Shown: positions 5,866 through 11,818 of the stretch, piece after piece
How the letters are laid out: each line of letters starts with the position of its first letter
Position numbering within the stretch: position 1 is the stretch's first letter
Notes under the pieces: generated by a model
Told to the model about the DNA's origin: nothing
Database searches by the model: none
Seen by the model: only the letters and a program-made list of their open reading frames with translations
Translations under genes and position numbers: made by a program
NCBI GenBank assembly: GCA_011372335.1
Contig: DRSY01000040.1
Coordinates: forward strand, 1 to 12,875
Direction of reading: 5' to 3'
Origin: Candidatus Woesearchaeota archaeon
GTDB taxonomy: Archaea > Nanobdellota > Nanobdellia > Woesearchaeales > SM23-78
DNA: 12,875 bases

Positions 5866-5885
5866 TATGATGAAGTATGATGAAA
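5866..5885 (+). repeat. Tandem 10-bp repeat TATGATGAAR
   Basis: TATGATGAAG (5866-5875) and TATGATGAAA (5876-5885) are adjacent, with 9 of 10 bases identical. They lie just upstream of the TATA box of the 35-aa gene and near the predicted start point of the A/T element at 5842-5852. One helical turn of spacing would suit a protein binding one DNA face. Confidence 0.4.
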
Positions 5886-5890
5886 TACCG

Positions 5891-5902
5891 TAATATTTAA
5901 AT
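5891..5902 (+). promoter_or_regulatory. TATA box for the 35-aa gene
   Basis: TAATATTTAAAT, preceded by CG, predicts a transcript starting near 5923 and a leader of about 67 nt. The same 14-mer CGTAATATTTAAAT recurs at 11530-11543. Confidence 0.55.
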
Positions 5903-5989
5903 ACTCCTATAACTACCCCCTTTATTAGACTTAGGAAAAACTAAATAGTGACCGAAAACCTTACAGAGGTAAGAGGGGGGTGTTTTTTA

Positions 5990-6097
5990 ATGGAAGAATA
6001 CTATGAAGACCCCCTTGAAGTTGACCTTGACGACATCGAAGGAAAAGACCCTGCAAGAGCAAGATTCATAAGGGGGTATCTTAAAGCAACGATATAA
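5990..6097 (+). CDS. Small acidic 35-aa protein of unknown function
   Basis: I do not recognise this protein. The ORF starts at an ATG 7 nt after the tract AGGGGGGTG and has a TATA box about 90 nt upstream. It encodes a sequence with an acidic N-terminal half (EEYYED, EVDLDDIEG). The C-terminal end is basic and hydrophobic (ARARFIRGYLKATI) and could form an amphipathic helix. Codon choice (GAA, GCA, AGA, ATA) matches longer genes nearby. A 5-bp hairpin CTTAC/GTAAG precedes the Shine-Dalgarno tract. Codons 7-9 contain ACCCCCTT, which can pair with the Shine-Dalgarno or perfectly with AAGGGGGT at 6070-6077 near the 3' end of the ORF. The region could instead act as a structured RNA. It converges on the e-MtaB gene. 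Confidence 0.55.
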   Translation: MEEYYEDPLEVDLDDIEGKDPARARFIRGYLKATI

Positions 6098-6107
6098 CCC
6101 GGAAGAA

Positions 6108-6113
6108 TAAAAA
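6108..6113 (-). terminator. Poly-T tract after e-MtaB
   Basis: A T6 run on the minus strand lies about 82 nt after the e-MtaB stop, in the convergent gap with the 35-aa gene. It is a weak candidate terminator. Confidence 0.25.
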
Positions 6114-6194
6114 ACAGGTACACTTGATAAAAGAGATACAAGAGGGGAATAAGAAAGGCAACTTGTAAGGGGGATCACTCACACAAAGAACACG

Positions 6195-7457
6195 TCACAC
6201 CAACACTGCTTCTAGGTAATTCTGCATAACTCTTATCACCCTAACACTCACAACACTACCAATACTCAGCTTAGCATTCCTAATAACAACAGGTTTATAA
6301 TAATCATTCCTACCAATAACAGAGTTCTGCTTACCCACCTCATCAATAATAATACTGCCTTCCCAGCCAAGCCACTCCTTATTATCAATGATTCTTGACT
6401 GAAGAGCAACAAGTATCTTAGACCTTTCCTTAATAATCCTTGTATCCAACTGCTTCATCCTCTTAGCAGGAGTCCCAGGCCTTGCACAGAACTTAGTGAG
6501 ATTAACAACAGGAATCCTGAGTTCCTCAAGTAATTTATAAGTCATCTCAAAATCCTCCTCGGTTTCCCCTGGGAAACCGCAAATAATATCCGTGGCAATA
6601 GTAATCCTCGGGATTGCTCTTCTAAAACTCTTCACAACCCATACAAAATCCTCAACCAAGTACTTCCTCTTCATTAACCTCAGAATCCTGTTAGAACCAC
6701 TCTGTACAGGCAGGTGTACAAACTTGAACATATTAGGATGCTTATAAATTTCTATTAAATCATCCAAGTACTCCAAAGCATGCTCAGGATTAAGCATGCC
6801 CAGCCTCACCTTATAATCCCCTTCCACGCTTAGCAACTCCTTTAATAACACAGGAAGACTAGAACCAACATCCTTACCATAAGCACCACTATCCTGACTA
6901 GTAAGCCAGACCTCCCTAACCCCCTGCTTTACAGCCAGCTCGAACTGCTTCTTAATAGCACGTGAATCATAACTCATAAGCCTCCCACGAGCAAAACGGG
7001 TCTTACAATAAGAACACTCCCCTAAACAACCCATTGATAAAGGAATAATCTCAACCACAGGGTTCCTCCGAATCTTAGGAAGACAAAGCCGAGGATTATT
7101 ATTAAAACCAAGCATTCTCACAACACCACCCCTCATGGCCTTCTCAACAACCTCAACAACCCTGTGAATATTCCTAACACCAACAACAGAAACACCTCTT
7201 AATAATTCATTCCCAGGATCTGCCTGAGGAACACAGCCAGCCACAACAACCCTCTTACCAAGAAGCCTTGCCTTCTTCAACTCAGAAAAAAACCTTTTCT
7301 CAGGGTTATCCTTAACCGTGCACGTGTTAAACAACACGAGATCAGCCTCAGCCAAATTACTAACTAATTCATAACCTGCTCTCACAAGCAAACCAGCCAT
7401 TACCTCACTATCAGACTGGTTAAGAGTACACCCGAAAGTCCTAATAAATATTCTCAT
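6195..7457 (-). CDS. tRNA t6A37 methylthiotransferase (e-MtaB/CDKAL1 type)
   Basis: Radical-SAM methylthiotransferase that adds a methylthio group at C2 of t6A37 in ANN-decoding tRNAs. The 420-aa protein has the three-part family order. The UPF0004 domain binds an auxiliary 4Fe-4S cluster through C10 (TFGCTLNQSDSE), C46 (FNTCTVK) and C75 (VAGCVPQ). The radical-SAM domain has C144-x3-C148-x2-C151 (MGCLGECSYC). Conserved segments HLPVQSGSNRIL, MKRKY and DIICGFPGETEEDF follow, and a C-terminal TRAM domain covers about 365-420. The TLNQSDSE and NTCTVK forms are those of the archaeal/eukaryal branch, not bacterial MiaB or RimO. A TATA box at 7482-7490 suggests a leaderless mRNA. Codons are rich in GTT, GTG, AGT and AGG, unlike the RNase and RHH-fusion genes. 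Confidence 0.93.
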   Translation of the reverse strand: MRIFIRTFGCTLNQSDSEVMAGLLVRAGYELVSNLAEADLVLFNTCTVKDNPEKRFFSELKKARLLGKRVVVAGCVPQADPGNELLRGVSVVGVRNIHRVVEVVEKAMRGGVVRMLGFNNNPRLCLPKIRRNPVVEIIPLSMGCLGECSYCKTRFARGRLMSYDSRAIKKQFELAVKQGVREVWLTSQDSGAYGKDVGSSLPVLLKELLSVEGDYKVRLGMLNPEHALEYLDDLIEIYKHPNMFKFVHLPVQSGSNRILRLMKRKYLVEDFVWVVKSFRRAIPRITIATDIICGFPGETEEDFEMTYKLLEELRIPVVNLTKFCARPGTPAKRMKQLDTRIIKERSKILVALQSRIIDNKEWLGWEGSIIIDEVGKQNSVIGRNDYYKPVVIRNAKLSIGSVVSVRVIRVMQNYLEAVLV

Positions 7458-7481
7458 AGAACAAAAAAGGATGCTGTGCTA

Positions 7482-7490
7482 CTTAATAAA
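7482..7490 (-). promoter_or_regulatory. TATA box for e-MtaB
   Basis: TTTATTAAG on the minus strand is centred about 29 nt before the ATG at 7457, giving a leaderless or nearly leaderless start. It lies in the 36-nt gap after the membrane-anchored surface protein gene, so e-MtaB need not depend on that operon. Confidence 0.55.
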
Positions 7491-7493
7491 TTT

Positions 7494-8873
7494 TTATCTG
7501 AAATCATCCAAGGCGAGGTCCACGACATCCTCTCTCCAACCCAGACTCAACAAAGAATCCTTTATCTGCTCCAAGGTTAATCCTTTCTCAACACACCCCT
7601 TTATGAACTTATCAAGCTTCTCCATATTATTATCAACAACATGTACGTCATGCATGATAACATCAATTAGGTGCTCATCCCACCCCGCGCCCAGGAGTTC
7701 GTGCTTTATCTCAACATCATTCTTCCCTGCTCGTATCTGAGCCTCAATAAACCTCTCAATCCGCCTTACCTTATCATAAGGAATAACAAGATCATGCCTT
7801 ATAACCAAGTCTTTAGGCTTAAGCTTCTCCTCTAATAAAACAGCAGTTCTTGTCTCAGCCTCCTTCCTCTTATAAACAACAACCCCTACCATCACCCCGC
7901 CTACTAATACTATTATAACAATAATCCATAACCAAGCGAAGTGCTTAGACTCTGATACACGCAAACCCTCTTCTCCAACTCCTTCTTCATCATCACCTTC
8001 GCCTTCCTCAATTACGCTTCCTGTAGGCGTCTTATCCTCTCCACCAACCGCGTACACAGCAACACCCTCAAAATCATCATAATCATCACTATCAACTTTG
8101 CTCTTAATATAATAAGTAAAAGTCTTTGTTTCATCTCTGCTCAACATGTCAACACTCCACTCAAGAAGAGGATCATCCTCTACTACCACAGGTTCATCCT
8201 CAGAGAAGACAAGTTCAGAAGCACCACTCACAACACTCTTAGGTATAAATTCAAGGACCCTAATATCACTAATACTCTTATCAGGAGTAACCTTAATAGT
8301 TACTCTTGTCCTAAAAGTATAATTATTAATATTAGCGTATATCGTACTTATCCTAAAAACCTCTACTTCGTGGTGTATGCTTAGAATACGTGATTTCTCT
8401 GAGCCTAACTCATTAATAAGCGTCTTAAGCCTATTCTTTGCTGATGAGCTCTTCACAGCCTCAGCCCATGAACTAAGAGTCTGAGCGCCTAGCTTAGTAG
8501 TCTTAGAGAATGCCTTGGTCTTCTCTGCCTTCATCTTATCAGTGCTTAACGTACTAAACCCGAGTTCAGAAGCACTCACAGTGCTCAATAATTCTTCTAA
8601 GTCACTTATAACAACTTCTTCCTCTTCCTCCTCCTCATCCTCTGCTTTAGGCATCCTACCGCCGCCTCCACTACTCCCTCCCCCGCTATCAATATCAGGT
8701 TCATTAAAAGTAATACTTAGTGTATTCCCAGTATGAGCATTAATTGTTATGCTGCCGTTTGAATCCGCAACTTTTCTAGCTGAAACACTCATCGGACTAA
8801 CTCCTAGGAAGAACACACCCGTCATTGCTACTACGCATATTACTAAGGTTAAAACCCCAAAAGGCGTTCTCAT
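7494..8873 (-). CDS. Membrane-anchored surface protein with two cytoplasmic helical repeats
   Basis: No named family is recognised, but the architecture is clear in 459 aa. A signal peptide or N-terminal anchor (1-32) comes first, then a short beta-like segment (NGSITINAHTGNTLSITF, 39-56) and a Gly/Ser linker with a poly-Glu tract (63-87). A helical region follows at about 90-165. A beta-sandwich-like extracellular domain spans about 166-260, including VLEFIPKSVV and LLEWSVDMLSRDETKTFTYYI. An acidic linker (284-303) and a transmembrane helix at about 312-334 come next. The cytoplasmic tail has two similar units, 372-410 and 419-458, each built as a helix, then a G, then I-K-x-x-L-L-x-x-GW and a final helix. 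It lies 27 nt after the S-layer-like gene, so the two are probably an operon, and it may tether that layer. That role is inferred. Confidence 0.75.
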   Translation of the reverse strand: MRTPFGVLTLVICVVAMTGVFFLGVSPMSVSARKVADSNGSITINAHTGNTLSITFNEPDIDSGGGSSGGGGRMPKAEDEEEEEEEVVISDLEELLSTVSASELGFSTLSTDKMKAEKTKAFSKTTKLGAQTLSSWAEAVKSSSAKNRLKTLINELGSEKSRILSIHHEVEVFRISTIYANINNYTFRTRVTIKVTPDKSISDIRVLEFIPKSVVSGASELVFSEDEPVVVEDDPLLEWSVDMLSRDETKTFTYYIKSKVDSDDYDDFEGVAVYAVGGEDKTPTGSVIEEGEGDDEEGVGEEGLRVSESKHFAWLWIIVIIVLVGGVMVGVVVYKRKEAETRTAVLLEEKLKPKDLVIRHDLVIPYDKVRRIERFIEAQIRAGKNDVEIKHELLGAGWDEHLIDVIMHDVHVVDNNMEKLDKFIKGCVEKGLTLEQIKDSLLSLGWREDVVDLALDDFR

Positions 8874-8881
8874 AAAAAAAA
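8874..8881 (-). terminator. T8 tract between the S-layer-like gene and its downstream partner
   Basis: Eight T on the minus strand lie immediately before the ATG of the anchored surface protein, within the 27-nt intergenic gap. Such a tract can cause partial U-tract termination in archaea and could lower expression of the second gene. It may also be a simple A/T leader. Confidence 0.3.
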
Positions 8882-8900
8882 CCCTTTCTTCTTTTTATTC

Positions 8901-11438
8901 TTACTCGGAGTCAAACAACCCCCAGCCATAACTCCCAGTATAAGTACCTGCACTAAGCCCGGAGTAAGGAGTAATCCTAAGAGTGGTGTGATTATAACGA
9001 TAAAGCCCTGTGGTAATCATAGCATAAGCAGGAGCGTTGGATATGTTAGGAAGAACAAAAGCTTCTGCTCCTGCATAACTAGAAGCCCCTGATATGTTCT
9101 TCCTCGTACTACTATTACCTATACTAGCATAACTCACATCATAAGTGTTTGAGCCTGAACTCAGATTCATATAGAACTTCACATAAGGATAACCCTTGGT
9201 TATTATGTCAAAAGTAAAGCTTATATCAGAGCCTCCAATAGTCGCTGTAGCACTACTGCTCCCTGTAAGATTCGTTTCAATTGCAGCCACTGACTCAATA
9301 GTAGCATTCCTACTCACAACGTGGTCATAGTAATCCGTGGCATTCACAATAATAGTCCAGTTCCCTACAGGCAGATAAATACCATCAAAGCTCTTTGTGA
9401 AGTTCTTAGTTCCAGAACTATGATTCCAGACCGCAGAAGACTCATTAACAATACGATAAGCACAGCTTGTGAAATAACTCGTATTAACACGCACAGAGAA
9501 ATTAAAGTCCTCTGCTGCCACAGTAGTACTGCTAACTAAGAGACTTATATTAAGAGGTATTGACTCCTCAATGCTTGCATTACCGAATACTTGGCTGAGA
9601 GGATAATAAATTAACAAGTCACTAGTAGTATTAACATAGGTGTGGTTGAATAATGCTCCGTACCGCGTCATCCCCTGAGCAGTGTTAGAACTCCTATTCG
9701 GGCTATAAGTGGTTAAGCCAGGTATAATGTCCACGGTGTGCGCTGTTTCATTCCCGGTTATAGTGATATTCGTCGTCTCATTCCCAGCGAACTCTTCAAA
9801 ATCATTGCTAAGAGTAATAAGGCTAAGCGTGGTATTAGTGCGTCCTGAGAGGTTATTCTGGACGCCTAGATCAAGGATTCCGCCTCCTCTGACCGTGATT
9901 CTTACCTCGTCGCTCGTATTAATATCCCCGTCGCTGTTCATATCAATAGCAAGGGAGTAATCTGTTGAGTTCTCAATAATCACCTCATGGATTACACCAG
10001 CAACAGTGAGGTTTCCTTCACCAGTCACATTAGCAACTCCGGAATTATTAGTGTAATTAATGCTGATTGTATCTCCGCTCCCTGATGCTTTGATAAAAGT
10101 GATTGTCTGGTTACTTGTGTTTATTGATGCGTATCTTAGAACAGTGCTTATAGTGGATGAGTTATACTCATCAGAGAGGTGGTTAATAACAAAGTAGTCT
10201 CCTAGCCTTATATTAAAGACGCAACTACTAGTATTACACCCAGAAGTATTAATAAAGCCTTCAAAGAAGTGAAACGTATTATTATGAGTCCCGTATTTAA
10301 AACTCAGGTTAGACGCATTAGAATTATCTATTAATGGGAAGGAATAATTCTCACTAGCAGTATTAGTGAAGTTCATGTAATAACTCGCGTTGTCCTGTGT
10401 GTGATAAATGATTATTGGAACATAATGATTAGTGTCAGAGAAGTTCGAATGGTTCAACCCGTTGTACTTGATATCCCAGTAAGGCGTAATCAAGGCTTCC
10501 TCTTCAGGAATCACCGATCTTAAGCCACTACCAGGAGTAATATATAAATCGTCATCTGCTTTTATTCTATAAGAAATATTATTAATAGTGAAATAAGAAG
10601 TGAAAAGAGCAGACCCCTCTATCTTGATATAAGCATCATCAATATTTTCTCCGTTTACTCTGAGAATACCCGTATCATAATCGCCATCACTAACATTCGT
10701 ATCTTCGATTTCCAACCAGTTACGACCCATATAGAAATGAGCAGAATTATTCGTCACATTCCATACGCCCACGCAGAGGTTACTAAGCATATCACTCTCG
10801 CCGTTGCTAAGATACTTTGTTAGCACTCCGTTTACGCTCAGCTTTACTTCAGGAGGACTCATACTAGTATTTATATCATAAATACTTACCTCATAGATAC
10901 TCCCATCAACCAGCTCATAAGTATTAAGCTCTCCTTGTGTAATAGTAGTGTTAAGCATGTCCTCTACTAAGGATAATCCCAGGTTAACGTCGTTTGTGAG
11001 GCGTGCTTTAACAAAAGAGTAATTAGAGCCGAGTATGATGATATCTGCTCCTCGGAGGTCTGCGAGTTCCGAAGAGGAGACCTCTGAGACGAGCCCGTTA
11101 TTAAAATTAATATCGTACTGGAATATGTAATCAGCATCCATTATAAAAAGTGTGTCTGTTACAACATCGTCATCAGTTTCTATGTATCGCAGCCTGGGAG
11201 AAAACCATGATGAATTAAACCTTAAATGCTGGGAGTATGTTGTGCTGCCCTTAGCAGTGCTTATACTCGCGTTCTTTAGAATGCTGAGATCATTATGATC
11301 AAAGGAACTAATTACCTGCCCAAGGCTCTCATTAATCCCAAGATGATCTGTTTGAGAGTCAAAATACGCGTTGTTCGTCCAAGCACAAACCAAAGGGATT
11401 ACTAAGAGGAGAATACAAACAAGAATTAATCTCTTCAC
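8901..11438 (-). CDS. S-layer-like secreted glycoprotein with C-terminal Ig-like and beta domains
   Basis: Large extracellular protein. A signal peptide with KRLILVCILLLVIPLVCA ends near residue 22 of the longer reading. The body is beta-rich, with about 53 Asn-X-Ser/Thr sequons by my count, indicating a heavily N-glycosylated surface protein. Segments such as ADIIILGSNYSFV, VKLSVNGVLTKYLSNGE and LLIYYPLSQVFG resemble archaeal S-layer domains. DMNSDGDINTSD (502-513) is an EF-hand-like calcium loop. An Ig-like domain spans about 637-720 and a beta domain about 725-848, ending AGTYTGSYGWGLF without a membrane anchor. I chose the GTG at 11438 (845 aa) over GTG 11447 because GAGGTG at 11445-11450 is a good Shine-Dalgarno for it; residue numbers use the longer reading. 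It is the first gene of an operon with the anchored protein. Confidence 0.8.
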   Translation of the reverse strand: MKRLILVCILLLVIPLVCAWTNNAYFDSQTDHLGINESLGQVISSFDHNDLSILKNASISTAKGSTTYSQHLRFNSSWFSPRLRYIETDDDVVTDTLFIMDADYIFQYDINFNNGLVSEVSSSELADLRGADIIILGSNYSFVKARLTNDVNLGLSLVEDMLNTTITQGELNTYELVDGSIYEVSIYDINTSMSPPEVKLSVNGVLTKYLSNGESDMLSNLCVGVWNVTNNSAHFYMGRNWLEIEDTNVSDGDYDTGILRVNGENIDDAYIKIEGSALFTSYFTINNISYRIKADDDLYITPGSGLRSVIPEEEALITPYWDIKYNGLNHSNFSDTNHYVPIIIYHTQDNASYYMNFTNTASENYSFPLIDNSNASNLSFKYGTHNNTFHFFEGFINTSGCNTSSCVFNIRLGDYFVINHLSDEYNSSTISTVLRYASINTSNQTITFIKASGSGDTISINYTNNSGVANVTGEGNLTVAGVIHEVIIENSTDYSLAIDMNSDGDINTSDEVRITVRGGGILDLGVQNNLSGRTNTTLSLITLSNDFEEFAGNETTNITITGNETAHTVDIIPGLTTYSPNRSSNTAQGMTRYGALFNHTYVNTTSDLLIYYPLSQVFGNASIEESIPLNISLLVSSTTVAAEDFNFSVRVNTSYFTSCAYRIVNESSAVWNHSSGTKNFTKSFDGIYLPVGNWTIIVNATDYYDHVVSRNATIESVAAIETNLTGSSSATATIGGSDISFTFDIITKGYPYVKFYMNLSSGSNTYDVSYASIGNSSTRKNISGASSYAGAEAFVLPNISNAPAYAMITTGLYRYNHTTLRITPYSGLSAGTYTGSYGWGLFDSE

Positions 11439-11444
11439 AATACC

Positions 11445-11450
11445 CACCTC
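11445..11450 (-). promoter_or_regulatory. Shine-Dalgarno GAGGTG deciding the S-layer-like start
   Basis: GAGGTG is complementary to the archaeal 16S 3' end and lies 6 nt before the GTG at 11438. An alternative in-frame GTG at 11447 is embedded in this tract and would have no ribosome binding site of its own. Confidence 0.65.
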
Positions 11451-11480
11451 GCTTATCGCACACCTCTAAAAAAACTTTTC

Positions 11481-11489
11481 TTATATAAA
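11481..11489 (-). promoter_or_regulatory. TATA box of the surface-protein operon
   Basis: TTTATATAA on the minus strand is a near-consensus box. It predicts a start near 11460 and a leader of about 22 nt carrying the GAGGTG site. Confidence 0.65.
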
Positions 11490-11529
11490 GGCGCTTGTCT
11501 CAGCCCCCTTCTCTTTTTCTAGGAAACAG

Positions 11530-11543
11530 CGTAATATTTAAAT
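11530..11543 (+). promoter_or_regulatory. Orphan plus-strand TATA box
   Basis: CGTAATATTTAAAT is identical to the 14-mer at the promoter of the 35-aa gene (5889-5902). It would start transcription near 11563, with no recognisable gene behind it before the T9 tract. Confidence 0.45.
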
Positions 11544-11562
11544 CTTTCTAAAAAAATTCTTT

Positions 11563-11702
11563 GATAAAAAACAAGGGGGATAATAAAAAAAGAAAAAAAT
11601 AAGAATGAATAATAATACAAATTAAAATCGAAATCAAAAAAATAATATAAAAATAATCGAAGATGTTAAGAGCATAGAGCTAAACTAAAAAACTTTTTTT
11701 TT
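11563..11702 (+). ncRNA. Candidate small orphan transcript (about 140 nt)
   Basis: A TATA box upstream (11530-11543) and a T9 tract at 11694-11702 bracket an A-rich stretch with a G5 tract at 11575-11579 and only micro-ORFs. This could be a small RNA or a leader peptide unit. No known RNA family, stable fold or box motif is recognised, so confidence is low. Confidence 0.25.
11694..11702 (+). terminator. T9 tract
   Basis: Nine T on the plus strand form the strongest terminator-like run in this gap. The tract lies upstream of the PGI/PMI promoter and so would end any transcript from the TATA box at 11530-11543. Confidence 0.4.
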
Positions 11703-11746
11703 AACTATGATCCTAGGGGCCTTCATAGAAACAAATTATCATAAAC

Positions 11747-11755
11747 TATTTAAAA
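11747..11755 (+). promoter_or_regulatory. TATA box for PGI/PMI
   Basis: TATTTAAAA predicts transcription start near 11776, inside the tandem repeat at 11765-11784. The leader would be about 43 nt, with a purine-rich Shine-Dalgarno GAGGAG at 11806-11811 placed 7 nt before the ATG. Confidence 0.55.
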
Positions 11756-11764
11756 CAGGCAACA

Positions 11765-11784
11765 ATACCCTGTGATACCCTGTG
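11765..11784 (+). repeat. Perfect tandem 10-bp repeat ATACCCTGTG x2
   Basis: Two identical adjacent copies span the predicted transcription start of the PGI/PMI gene. A regulator bound there would block initiation. The period equals about one helical turn. Function is inferred from position only. Confidence 0.5.
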
Positions 11785-11818
11785 AGCTAGTAGGAAAAAA
11801 GGGGAGAGGAGTATTCTT

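Larger units (their letters stand above)
5679..5989. other. 311-nt divergent promoter region
   Basis: This gap separates the minus-strand RHH fusion from the plus-strand 35-aa gene. From left to right it holds the fusion's Shine-Dalgarno, a GC-rich patch near 5737-5746, paired direct repeats at 5756-5789, an A/T promoter-like element at 5842-5852 readable on both strands, a tandem 10-bp repeat at 5866-5885, a TATA box at 5891-5902, a C5 tract at 5916-5920, a small hairpin at 5960-5973 and a G6 Shine-Dalgarno. No convincing ORF is seen in it. Confidence 0.6.
11448..11818. other. 371-nt AT-rich intergenic region
   Basis: This gap between the divergent S-layer-like and PGI/PMI genes holds three promoter-like elements. 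They are the minus-strand TATA box at 11481-11489, a plus-strand TATA box at 11530-11543 and the PGI/PMI TATA box at 11747-11755. Between the second and third is a very A-rich stretch ending in T9 at 11694-11702, then an imperfect hairpin (CTATGA 11705-11710 with TCATAG 11723-11728). No ORF longer than about 13 codons is seen on the plus strand of the A-rich stretch. Confidence 0.6.

Noticed and set aside
5867..5883. Two ATGATGA motifs resembling box C of C/D sRNAs
   Set aside because: No CTGA box D or D' follows at suitable distance on the plus strand, and the minus strand has none either.
5679..5989. Possible replication origin because of repeats and a local skew switch
   Set aside because: No orc1/cdc6 gene, no recognisable ORB repeats, and the skew change coincides with gene orientation and codon style.
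8515..8736. Plus-strand serine/proline-rich ORF opposite the surface protein
   Set aside because: It is the antisense of the poly-Glu and Gly/Ser linker; the minus-strand gene has signal peptide, domains and membrane span.
11561..11624. Micro-ORFs of 13 and 6 codons in the A-rich gap
   Set aside because: Low-complexity lysine/asparagine products from poly-A sequence; the 13-codon one needs a TTG start. Too weak to call.
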